Assembly (NCBI GenBank): GCA_903960725.1
Contig: CAJCBY010000133.1
Span: 1-5,564, forward strand
Source: an uncultured Cytophagaceae bacterium
Lineage (GTDB): Bacteria; Bacteroidota; Bacteroidia; Cytophagales; Spirosomataceae
Length of the DNA: 5,564 nucleotides
Reading direction: 5' to 3'
The translations under genes were made by a program, and so were the position numbers. Each line of letters begins with the position of its first letter. Position 1 is the stretch's first letter. This document shows, piece after piece, positions 1 through 5,564 of this stretch. Below the pieces are notes generated by a model. The model did no database searches, had not been told where the DNA came from, and saw only the letters and a program-made list of their open reading frames with translations.

Positions 1-2308
1 CTCGGATGTGGGAAGGGCTGAACTTTCACCCGAGAATAATAAGACCTTCTTTAAGCGTGATTTAAAGCCGATGATTTCCATCGCCGTTATTCCGCAACCA
101 GGTTCAAACCAAATTCAAATCGTTGATGCCATCCACAAAAAGGTAGAGCAAATTCGTCTGACTTTGCCAGCTGATGTGGAGATGAAGGAAGGTTTCGATA
201 ACACGAAATATGTCCGGAAATCGATTGAAGAGGTGGAGGAGACTATTTTGACGGCAATATTATTGGTGACTATCATTATCTTCTTGTTCCTTCGTGACTG
301 GAGATCAACCATTATCCCATTAACCGCTATTCCAGTCAGTTTAATCGGGGTATTCTTCTTTATGTATTTAGCGGGATTCTCAATCAACGTATTGACCTTA
401 TTAGGTATCGTACTTTCGATTGGACTCGTGGTGGATGATGCGATTGTGGTTTTAGAGAATATTTATACCAAAATCGAAGAGGGCCTTACCCCGTGGGAAG
501 CCGCGGTCGAAGGGTCTAAAGAAATCTATTTTGCTGTCATTTCGACGACTGTTACCCTAGCTGCGGTATTCTTACCGGTGATTTTTTTGCAAGGAATTAC
601 GGGGCGTCTATTCCGTGAATTCGGAATTGTGGTGGCTGGTTCAGTGATTATTTCTGCCTTTGTTTCCTTGACCTTAACCCCGATGTTAAGCTCGCGTTTA
701 TTAAAAGGAAACCAAACGAAACCGTGGTTCTACACCGTAACCGAACCCTTCTTTGTTGCTTTAACAAAAGGATATCAAGATTCGCTAGCCGCCTTTATTA
801 AGATTCGCTGGATGGCTTGGGTGATTATGTTCTCCTTGTTTGGCATTATTTATGCTCTCTTTAAATTCGAAGCTATTCCTTCAGAATTAGCTCCATTAGA
901 AGATAGAGGTGGTCTTCGGGTGAACGCGGTGGCTCCAGAAGGTGCAACCTTTGAATACATGTTGAACTATACGGATGAGATGGCCAAGTTCTTAATGACT
1001 GCCATCCCTGCTAAAGAACGCTATGCCGTTTACTCGATAACCTCCCCTCCTTTTGGTAGTGGTGGATCGAATACGGGAACCATGCGTGTCATCTTAGCGG
1101 ACCCAGAAGGCCGCAGGACTCAGCAACAAATTGCGGAAGAAATTCAGCCGAAGATCAAGAAATTTACGGGAGCGCGCGCTACTTTAATTCAAGAACCTAC
1201 CCTTTCTACAGGTCAACGTGGTGGTGGCGGTCTACCGGTGGCTTTCGTTATTCAGGCATCGACTTTCGAAAGCTTGAAAAAGAACATCCCCTTGTTCATG
1301 GCTAAAGTGCGTGAAAGCTCGAAGTTCGAAACGGCGGATGTGAATCTTCGTTTTACTAAGCCAGAATTACGCCTGGAAATCAATCGGGATAAAGCACAAA
1401 ACTTGGGAATTTCCATTCAAGATGTGGCTACAACTTTACAATTAGGTTTATCTGGTAGACGTTTTGGCTACTTCGTAATGGATGGTAAACAATACCAAAT
1501 CATCGGTCAGATCGACCGTCCGATGCGGAATGATGTCACCGATTTGAAGTCTCTTTATGTGAAAAATAACCGGGGGGATTTGATCCAATTAGATAATTTA
1601 GTGAAAATCACGGAGCAAAGTACGCCGCCGCAACTCTTCCGTTATAACCGCTACGTGGCGGCTACCGTAACGGCTCAGATGGCGAAAGGGGTGACGCTAG
1701 GGGAAGCATTAAACGAGATGGATAAGCTGGCGAAAGAGACGTTTGACGTTTCCTTCTCTACGGCATATGACGGCCAAAGTAAGGAATTCAAAGAGTCCAG
1801 CTCTTCCCTACTCTTCGCCTTCGCTCTAGCGATTCTTTTGATCTACTTGATCCTATCAGCCCAGTTTGAAAGCTTCATCGATCCATTTATTATCTTGTTC
1901 ACGGTACCTTTAGCCGTAGCAGGAGCTTTATTAACACTGTGGGATTTCAGTCAAACATTGAACATCTTCTCTCAAATCGGTATCATTGTCCTCATAGGTT
2001 TGGTAACCAAAAATGGTATTTTGATCGTTGAGTTCGCAAACCAGCGAAAGGAGACTGGTTCAGAGAAGACCCAAGCGGTTCAAGAGGCGGCAGTTGCTCG
2101 TTTCCGTCCGATCATTATGACCTCGCTTTGTACCATCTTAGGTATTTTACCCATTGCCTTAGCTTTAGGTTCAGGTTCTCAAAGTAGAGTTTCTATGGGT
2201 ATAGCGGTAGTAGGAGGTATGTTATTTTCCACAACCTTAACCTTGTACATCATTCCAGCGATTTACAGTTATTTATCGAGTAACCGCAAACCAGTACATG
2301 CCGAATAA
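1..2308 (+). CDS. RND-family (AcrB/HAE1-type) multidrug efflux permease, 5'-truncated by the window edge
   Basis: This is the C-terminal three quarters of an inner-membrane RND transporter, which uses the proton gradient to export drugs or other hydrophobic compounds through a tripartite pump. The frame is open to the window edge (first full codon at base 2), so the GTG at 8 is an internal valine. About 768 residues are present; AcrB has about 1,050, so roughly 260 are missing. Visible parts are TM2-TM6 (about 250-700), TM7 (about 805-870), the second large periplasmic loop with a Gly-rich stretch (near 1210-1235), and TM8-TM12 (about 1800-2285). The proton-relay residues are intact: the Asp-Asp pair in GLVVDDAIVVLEN (codons 434-439) and the TM10 Lys in GLVTKNGILIVEF (codon 2009-2011). 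TM11-TM12 match the family (RPIIMTSL, GGMLFSTTLTLYIIP). The adaptor (MFP) and outer-membrane genes are not in view; they may lie upstream. The family call is firm. Substrate and gene symbol cannot be read from the sequence. Confidence 0.95.
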   Translation, partial: SDVGRAELSPENNKTFFKRDLKPMISIAVIPQPGSNQIQIVDAIHKKVEQIRLTLPADVEMKEGFDNTKYVRKSIEEVEETILTAILLVTIIIFLFLRDWRSTIIPLTAIPVSLIGVFFFMYLAGFSINVLTLLGIVLSIGLVVDDAIVVLENIYTKIEEGLTPWEAAVEGSKEIYFAVISTTVTLAAVFLPVIFLQGITGRLFREFGIVVAGSVIISAFVSLTLTPMLSSRLLKGNQTKPWFYTVTEPFFVALTKGYQDSLAAFIKIRWMAWVIMFSLFGIIYALFKFEAIPSELAPLEDRGGLRVNAVAPEGATFEYMLNYTDEMAKFLMTAIPAKERYAVYSITSPPFGSGGSNTGTMRVILADPEGRRTQQQIAEEIQPKIKKFTGARATLIQEPTLSTGQRGGGGLPVAFVIQASTFESLKKNIPLFMAKVRESSKFETADVNLRFTKPELRLEINRDKAQNLGISIQDVATTLQLGLSGRRFGYFVMDGKQYQIIGQIDRPMRNDVTDLKSLYVKNNRGDLIQLDNLVKITEQSTPPQLFRYNRYVAATVTAQMAKGVTLGEALNEMDKLAKETFDVSFSTAYDGQSKEFKESSSSLLFAFALAILLIYLILSAQFESFIDPFIILFTVPLAVAGALLTLWDFSQTLNIFSQIGIIVLIGLVTKNGILIVEFANQRKETGSEKTQAVQEAAVARFRPIIMTSLCTILGILPIALALGSGSQSRVSMGIAVVGGMLFSTTLTLYIIPAIYSYLSSNRKPVHAE

Positions 2309-3281
2309 AGAAATTTGGATGCAACGCGCTTTCGACCTAGCCCTGCTAGGCTCAGGGCGCGTTGCACCCAATCCTTTAGTCGGCTGTGTGATTGTCAAAG
2401 ACGACCAAATCATAGGTGAAGGTTATCACCAACAATACGGAGGTCCTCATGCAGAGGTAAATGCTGTTGCGAATGCCACTACATCAGTTCAAGGCGCGAC
2501 GGCTTATGTAACCTTAGAGCCCTGCTCCCATTTTGGCAAAACTCCTCCTTGTGCTGATTTACTCATTCAATCCGGCGTCACCACTGTTTTCATCGCAAAC
2601 CTAGATCCCAATCCTCTCGTAGCCGGTAAAGGGGTCGAGAAACTGCAAGCTGCCGGAATTACTTGCCACATCGGATTAGGCGCAGAAACGGGGGAATGGT
2701 TGAACCGCCACTTTTTCACATTCCACCGCCAAAAAAGACCCTATATCACCTTTAAATATGCTTGTACTGCTGATGGATTCATCGCAGCTGCAGATGGAAC
2801 TCCCGTTCAATTATCCAATGAATTATCCGCTATTCGCGTACATCAAATGCGCGCAGAGCACCAAGGGATTTTAGTGGGCGTGCAAACCATCCTAACTGAT
2901 GATCCCTCACTCACAACTCGATTAGTTGCAGGTGCGAATCCCATCCGTATTGTATTAGATCCGTCTGGCAGAATGCCCTTAACGGCAAAAGTCCAACAAG
3001 ATGGCGGAGAAACACTGGTTTTGAGATCATCTGCTGAATTAGCAGCCTTATCACTTCAATCTATCCTAGTAGAAGGGGGCGCAAAAACAATGGAACGATT
3101 ATTTGCGGATGGTCTGGTGGATGAGATTTGGAAAATCAGAAGTCCTAAATCGATAAAAGAGGGGATTCCGGAGCCTAAACTACCCGTTAAATGGAGGGAA
3201 ATCGACTACTTAGGCGATGATACCTGGTTTAAAGCAGTCCTAACACCTGGCCCAGCAAGTACATATTCAGGCCTAAAATAA
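2298..3281 (+). CDS. ribD: Bifunctional riboflavin biosynthesis protein RibD (pyrimidine deaminase / uracil reductase)
   Basis: This cytoplasmic enzyme performs two consecutive riboflavin-pathway steps: deamination of diaminohydroxyphosphoribosylaminopyrimidine, then NADPH-dependent reduction of the ribosyl side chain. The N-terminal deaminase domain (residues 1 to about 145) has the substrate loop APNPLVGC (23-30) and the zinc site: HAE (His51, Glu53) and PCSHFGKTPPC (Cys76, Cys85). It ends with the typical DPNPLVAGKGVEKL segment. The reductase domain (about 147-315) shows RPYITFKYACTADG, ILVGVQTILTDDPSLTTR, PIRIVLD and ILVEGGAKT. At 327 residues it is shorter than E. coli RibD (367); the loss is mostly before ILVEGG. 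The ATG at 2298 is preferred over the one at 2319 because RibD proteins normally have several residues before the (M)xRA helix. The start overlaps the upstream RND gene by 11 bp with no Shine-Dalgarno sequence, which suggests cotranscription. The last 17 codons lie on the strand opposite the mntH 3' end. Confidence 0.95.
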   Translation: MPNKEIWMQRAFDLALLGSGRVAPNPLVGCVIVKDDQIIGEGYHQQYGGPHAEVNAVANATTSVQGATAYVTLEPCSHFGKTPPCADLLIQSGVTTVFIANLDPNPLVAGKGVEKLQAAGITCHIGLGAETGEWLNRHFFTFHRQKRPYITFKYACTADGFIAAADGTPVQLSNELSAIRVHQMRAEHQGILVGVQTILTDDPSLTTRLVAGANPIRIVLDPSGRMPLTAKVQQDGGETLVLRSSAELAALSLQSILVEGGAKTMERLFADGLVDEIWKIRSPKSIKEGIPEPKLPVKWREIDYLGDDTWFKAVLTPGPASTYSGLK

Positions 3282-4551
3282 TCGCGGTAATCACCCAAAC
3301 GATTCCTTGTAAAAGTGGTGAATTAGCAAATTCCCCCATCTTCTGTTTATCCCCCGTGAACATCACTAAAGGAATCACAGCGAAGCTAAGCTGCATCGAT
3401 AAAATAACTTGAGAGAAAACTAATAGCTCCCCTATCTTCGATTCCCCATAAATCCACGTGATAAAGAAGGCCGGAATGATTGCGATTAAACGCGTAATGA
3501 GTCGCCTTAACCAGGGAGCAATGCGAAGATCGAGGAATCCTTCCATTACGATTTGGCCCGCTAAAGTACCCGTCAGCGTAGCATTCTGACCAGAAGCCAG
3601 CAAGGCGACTGCAAATAAAATACTGGCTAATTTACTGCCTAAAACCGGATCCAATAATTGGTAGGCATCCCTGATATCCGCCACGTGGGTCAAATTATTC
3701 CCATGGAAAGCGGCGGCAGCCAAAATCAAAATCCCAGCATTAATAAAAAAGGCTAAGCCTAATGAAATCGTGGAGTCCCAAGTAGCAAACTTAATAGCTT
3801 TTGCTTTGTCCTCCCGCGTATCTTTAATCGCACGCGTCTGCACAATACTCGAATGTAAATACAAATTATGCGGCATCACAGTAGCCCCTAAAATCCCGAT
3901 GGCTACATACAATTGACTCGGATTCATCACAACCGACGTTTGCGGAACCAGACCACTTAGAATACCGGAAATCGATGGCTGAGAGACGAACAATTCATAG
4001 GCAAAACAGCAAACGATCACAATCAAGAGGGATAACACGATGGATTCAATGACTTTGAAACCCTTGTTTTGGAAATATAATATCAAGAAAACATCTAAAA
4101 TCGTAATGACGATACCTGCTAAAATAGGAATTCCAAACAACAATTGCAGGGCCAAAGCAGACCCGATCACCTCCGCTAAATCGCAGGCCGCAATTGCAAT
4201 CTCACAGACCACCCAGAGAAAAATGGCCACCGGTTTAGAAAAAGCATCCCCGCAGGCCTGTGCTAAATCTCGCCCAGACGCGACCCCTAACTTTAAGGCT
4301 AAATGCTGCAATACGATCGCAAAAATGCTTGAAATAAGGATAACAGATAATAACGTATATCCGAAGGAGGCACCTCCCGCTAAATCAGTCGCCCAGTTTC
4401 CCGGGTCCATATAACCTACTGCCACTAAAAAACCTGGCCCCATAAAGGCCCGCAAATTCTGCCAAAAACCCTTCCCCGCCGGCACTGGAATCGTACCAAA
4501 CACCTCGGAAAGAGATTTCATTTTAGGACTAGAACGCCAAGGACTCGACAT
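3229..4551 (-). CDS. mntH: Nramp-family divalent metal:proton symporter MntH (Mn2+/Fe2+ uptake)
   Basis: This inner-membrane secondary transporter imports Mn2+ (and often Fe2+) with protons. Starting at the ATG at 4551 it has 440 residues, a normal Nramp length, and about 11 hydrophobic segments. The two unwound-helix metal-binding motifs are intact: TM1 VGYMDPGNWATDLAGG (Asp49, Asn52) and TM6 GATVMPHNLYLHSS (Met226, with His228 in the same motif). The family signature SGQNATLTGTLAGQIVMEGF is also present near residues 320-340. An in-frame TTG at 4569 would add six residues, but it lies inside the probable -7 box, so transcripts would start downstream of it. The ATG at 4521 is another, less likely start. 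No Shine-Dalgarno sequence precedes 4551; the leader is A-rich, as is usual in Bacteroidota. The gene is divergent from mntR across 72 bp holding a palindromic operator, so repression by metal-loaded MntR is likely. Its last helix is encoded opposite the ribD tail. Metal preference is inferred from the family and the neighbour. Confidence 0.95.
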   Translation of the reverse strand: MSSPWRSSPKMKSLSEVFGTIPVPAGKGFWQNLRAFMGPGFLVAVGYMDPGNWATDLAGGASFGYTLLSVILISSIFAIVLQHLALKLGVASGRDLAQACGDAFSKPVAIFLWVVCEIAIAACDLAEVIGSALALQLLFGIPILAGIVITILDVFLILYFQNKGFKVIESIVLSLLIVIVCCFAYELFVSQPSISGILSGLVPQTSVVMNPSQLYVAIGILGATVMPHNLYLHSSIVQTRAIKDTREDKAKAIKFATWDSTISLGLAFFINAGILILAAAAFHGNNLTHVADIRDAYQLLDPVLGSKLASILFAVALLASGQNATLTGTLAGQIVMEGFLDLRIAPWLRRLITRLIAIIPAFFITWIYGESKIGELLVFSQVILSMQLSFAVIPLVMFTGDKQKMGEFANSPLLQGIVWVITAIILGLNMYLLGQVLGLL

Positions 4552-4566
4552 AATGTAGATTTTTGT

Positions 4567-4574
4567 CAAATTTA
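4567..4574 (-). promoter_or_regulatory. Probable mntH promoter, Bacteroidota-type -7 box
   Basis: Read on the minus strand this is TAAATTTG, an exact match to the Bacteroidota sigma-A -7 consensus TAnnTTTG. It ends 15 bases before the mntH ATG (first base 4551), so transcription would begin near 4561-4563 and leave a leader of about 10-12 nt. I see no clear TTG or TTTG at the -33 position; that region is TTTTTAGG, which is part of the palindrome at 4582-4601. The operator would therefore occupy the -33/spacer region, where a bound repressor would block RNA polymerase. Confidence 0.6.
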
Positions 4575-4581
4575 AAAATAT

Positions 4582-4601
4582 TTTTTAGATTAACCTAAAA
4601 A
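4582..4601. promoter_or_regulatory. Probable MntR (DtxR-family) operator shared by mntH and mntR
   Basis: TTTTTAGATTAACCTAAAAA is an imperfect 20-bp palindrome with nine of ten base pairs symmetric; only 4589 (A) against 4594 (C) breaks it. The core TTAGATTAACCTAA closely resembles the DtxR/IdeR-type half-site pattern TTAGG...CCTAA. It lies midway between the two divergent starts (30 bp from the mntH ATG, 22 bp from the mntR ATG), between the outward-facing -7-like boxes. The regulator gene beside it and the metal transporter on the other side support a metal-dependent operator controlling both promoters. The palindrome is seen directly; its occupancy by MntR is inferred. Confidence 0.7.
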
Positions 4602-4602
4602 T

Positions 4603-4610
4603 TTAATTTG
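4603..4610 (+). promoter_or_regulatory. Possible mntR promoter, degenerate -7 box
   Basis: TTAATTTG differs from TAnnTTTG only at the second base and lies immediately downstream of the palindrome. It would start transcription near 4615, giving a leader under 10 nt. TATATTTA at 4612-4619 also misses the consensus by one base (the last) and would start transcription at or next to the ATG at 4624, giving a leaderless mRNA. No convincing -33 TTG is seen for either, so the choice is open. Confidence 0.4.
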
Positions 4611-4623
4611 CTATATTTACCGC

Positions 4624-5283
4624 ATGGCTATTTCATTCACCGAAGAAAACTACTTAAAAGTCATCCACCGCTTATCTGAGGCGACCCAGGAAGACATCTC
4701 CACTAATGCGGTGGCAGAGCAGATGCAGACGAAAGCTGCCTCGGTGACGGACATGCTTCGGAAGCTAGCCGACAAAGGCTGGGTGAACTACCAAAAATAC
4801 CAAGGCGTACGACTTAGTCCTACAGGGGAGAAAATAGCTCTCTCGATTGTGCGTAAGCACCGTCTTTGGGAATTATTCTTAGTTGAAAAAATGGGATTTA
4901 ACTGGGATGAGGTACATGACATCGCAGAACAATTAGAGCACATCGAATCCGATGAGTTAGTCAATAAATTAGATGAATATTTAGGCTTTCCAAAGACCGA
5001 TCCACACGGAGATCCTATCCCGAATAAAGACGGAATTTTACCTGAACTCGCCTATTCTCAACTTTCGGAAATCAAAGCAAACAAGACCTGCAAATTAATG
5101 GGGGTAGCACAAGATTCAACCGTCTTTCTTCAGCTCCTCACGAAATTAAATTTGAGTCTAGGGGCAAAATTAGACATACAAGAGATCAATGAATTCGATC
5201 GTTCAATCTTTGTTTCTATTAATGACGCTGCGCCTATCTTCATTAGTCATGAAGTGGCTAAAAACATTCTCGTAAAATCTTAG
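4624..5283 (+). CDS. mntR: DtxR/MntR-family metal-dependent transcriptional repressor (probable manganese regulator)
   Basis: This is a 219-residue cytoplasmic dimeric repressor expected to bind DNA when loaded with Mn2+ or Fe2+. It has a winged helix-turn-helix (about 5-65; recognition helix around [13 protein letters not shown]), a dimerisation/metal-binding domain (about 66-140; [30 protein letters not shown]) and a C-terminal FeoA/SH3-like domain (about 145-217). It is thus the long DtxR-like form, not the short B. subtilis MntR form (about 142 residues). Aligned with DtxR, the metal ligands His79, Glu83, His98, Glu105 and His106 fall at identical numbers. Glu102 replaces the DtxR Cys102, as in manganese-sensing MntR. 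The N-terminal ligand position (Met10 in DtxR, Asp8 in MntR) is Asn9. The ATG at 4624 gives the normal family N-terminus, with no Shine-Dalgarno sequence. Divergence from mntH across a palindrome supports control of mntH and of itself. Manganese as the effector is inferred. The stop overlaps the convergent helicase stop. Confidence 0.92.
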   Translation: MAISFTEENYLKVIHRLSEATQEDISTNAVAEQMQTKAASVTDMLRKLADKGWVNYQKYQGVRLSPTGEKIALSIVRKHRLWELFLVEKMGFNWDEVHDIAEQLEHIESDELVNKLDEYLGFPKTDPHGDPIPNKDGILPELAYSQLSEIKANKTCKLMGVAQDSTVFLQLLTKLNLSLGAKLDIQEINEFDRSIFVSINDAAPIFISHEVAKNILVKS

Positions 5284-5564
5284 CTTAATAAATCGAGTAC
5301 TTCGTCCTCACTCAAGGCGCGCAAAATACTCTCATCAGACGTCACTAGCTCTGAGGCTAAATCCTTTTTGCGTTGCTGTAAAGCTAGGATCTTCTCTTCT
5401 ACCGTTTCTTTCGAGATAAACTTATAGGTGAATACCGTTTTCTTTTGGCCGATGCGGTGCGCCCGGTCGATTGCCTGAGCCTCTGCTGCTGGATTCCACC
5501 ACGGATCTAACAAGAAAACGTAATCTGCTGCGGTCAGGTTTAGACCTACCCCTCCAGCTTTCAG
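5280..5564 (-). CDS. SNF2-family (Swi2/Snf2-like) helicase/ATPase, C-terminal end only
   Basis: This is the last 94 codons of a gene that continues beyond the right edge of the window, on the minus strand. The frame is open to the edge, so the TTG at 5513 is not a start. The visible part is the end of the second RecA-like lobe of an SF2 ATPase. Motif V is seen as [15 protein letters not shown], then [14 protein letters not shown], then motif [13 protein letters not shown] with its conserved arginines (residues 34 and 37 of the fragment). After this comes the helical tail typical of bacterial SNF2 proteins ([18 protein letters not shown]), ending in a short acidic stretch. Such proteins use ATP to move along DNA or displace proteins such as RNA polymerase. 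The bacterial role varies and cannot be fixed here, because the ATP-binding motifs and any N-terminal SWIM or other domain lie outside. Its TAA overlaps the mntR TAG by 4 bp. Confidence 0.93.
   Translation of the reverse strand: MKAGGVGLNLTAADYVFLLDPWWNPAAEAQAIDRAHRIGQKKTVFTYKFISKETVEEKILALQQRKKDLASELVTSDESILRALSEDEVLDLLS

Noticed and set aside
8..10. GTG as a start codon of the RND gene.
   Set aside because: The frame is open to the window edge (Ser-Asp precede it), and the position corresponds to about residue 265 of AcrB, so it is an internal codon of a truncated gene.
115..387. 90-codon open frame on the minus strand.
   Set aside because: It lies wholly antisense to the conserved TM2-TM3 region of the RND pump, has no recognisable domain or start signal, and is best read as a shadow.
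1205..1240. GGT-rich run that looks like a small repeat.
   Set aside because: It encodes the glycine-rich loop RGGGGLPV common in the periplasmic domain of HAE1 pumps, and needs no separate explanation.
4040..4414. 124-codon open frame on the plus strand.
   Set aside because: It is antisense to the conserved N-terminal half of mntH. Its Lys/Ala/Ser-rich composition and lack of any domain fit a shadow frame.
4552..4569. Six-residue N-terminal extension of MntH from a TTG codon.
   Set aside because: The TTG falls within the exact-match -7 box TAAATTTG, so it would be upstream of the transcript. The ATG at 4551 gives a normal Nramp N-terminus.
5511..5513. TTG start making a 77-residue stand-alone protein.
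   Set aside because: The frame continues upstream to the window edge and encodes helicase motif V just before it, so this is the tail of a larger SNF2 gene.
1..5564. A new defence, mobile or biosynthetic system.
   Set aside because: All five genes belong to well-known families, there are no direct repeats, transposase, integrase or RNA genes, and no functional set links them beyond mntH-mntR. The SNF2 tail alone does not support a defence island.

Overview
This is an ordinary, very compact chromosomal segment of a bacterium, probably from the phylum Bacteroidota and possibly an aquatic member of the Cytophagales (the lower rank is a guess). Three things point this way: none of the visible gene starts has a Shine-Dalgarno sequence, the one intergenic region carries a TAnnTTTG-type -7 box, and the protein sequences resemble Bacteroidota homologues. 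I see no mobile element, CRISPR array, RNA gene or new multi-gene system.

From left to right, the window opens inside a + strand gene for an AcrB/HAE1-type RND efflux pump (about 768 C-terminal residues, to 2308). The start of ribD (riboflavin deaminase/reductase, 2298-3281, +) overlaps its end by 11 bp. The 3' end of ribD then overlaps the 3' end of the convergent gene mntH (Nramp Mn/Fe transporter, 3229-4551, -) by 53 bp. A 72-bp gap (4552-4623) separates mntH from the divergent gene mntR (DtxR/MntR-family metalloregulator, 4624-5283, +). It is the only non-coding DNA in the window. The mntR stop overlaps by 4 bp the stop of a convergent SNF2-family helicase gene, of which only the last 94 codons are present (5280-5564, -).

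The clearest functional unit is the mntH-mntR divergon. Between the two genes lies a 20-bp near-perfect palindrome with DtxR-like half-sites, TTTTTAGATTAACCTAAAAA (4582-4601). It is flanked on each side by an outward-facing -7-like box. The simplest reading is that metal-loaded MntR binds this one operator, shutting off manganese import and limiting its own synthesis. The RND pump and ribD are probably cotranscribed but have no obvious functional link. The helicase is unrelated to its neighbours.
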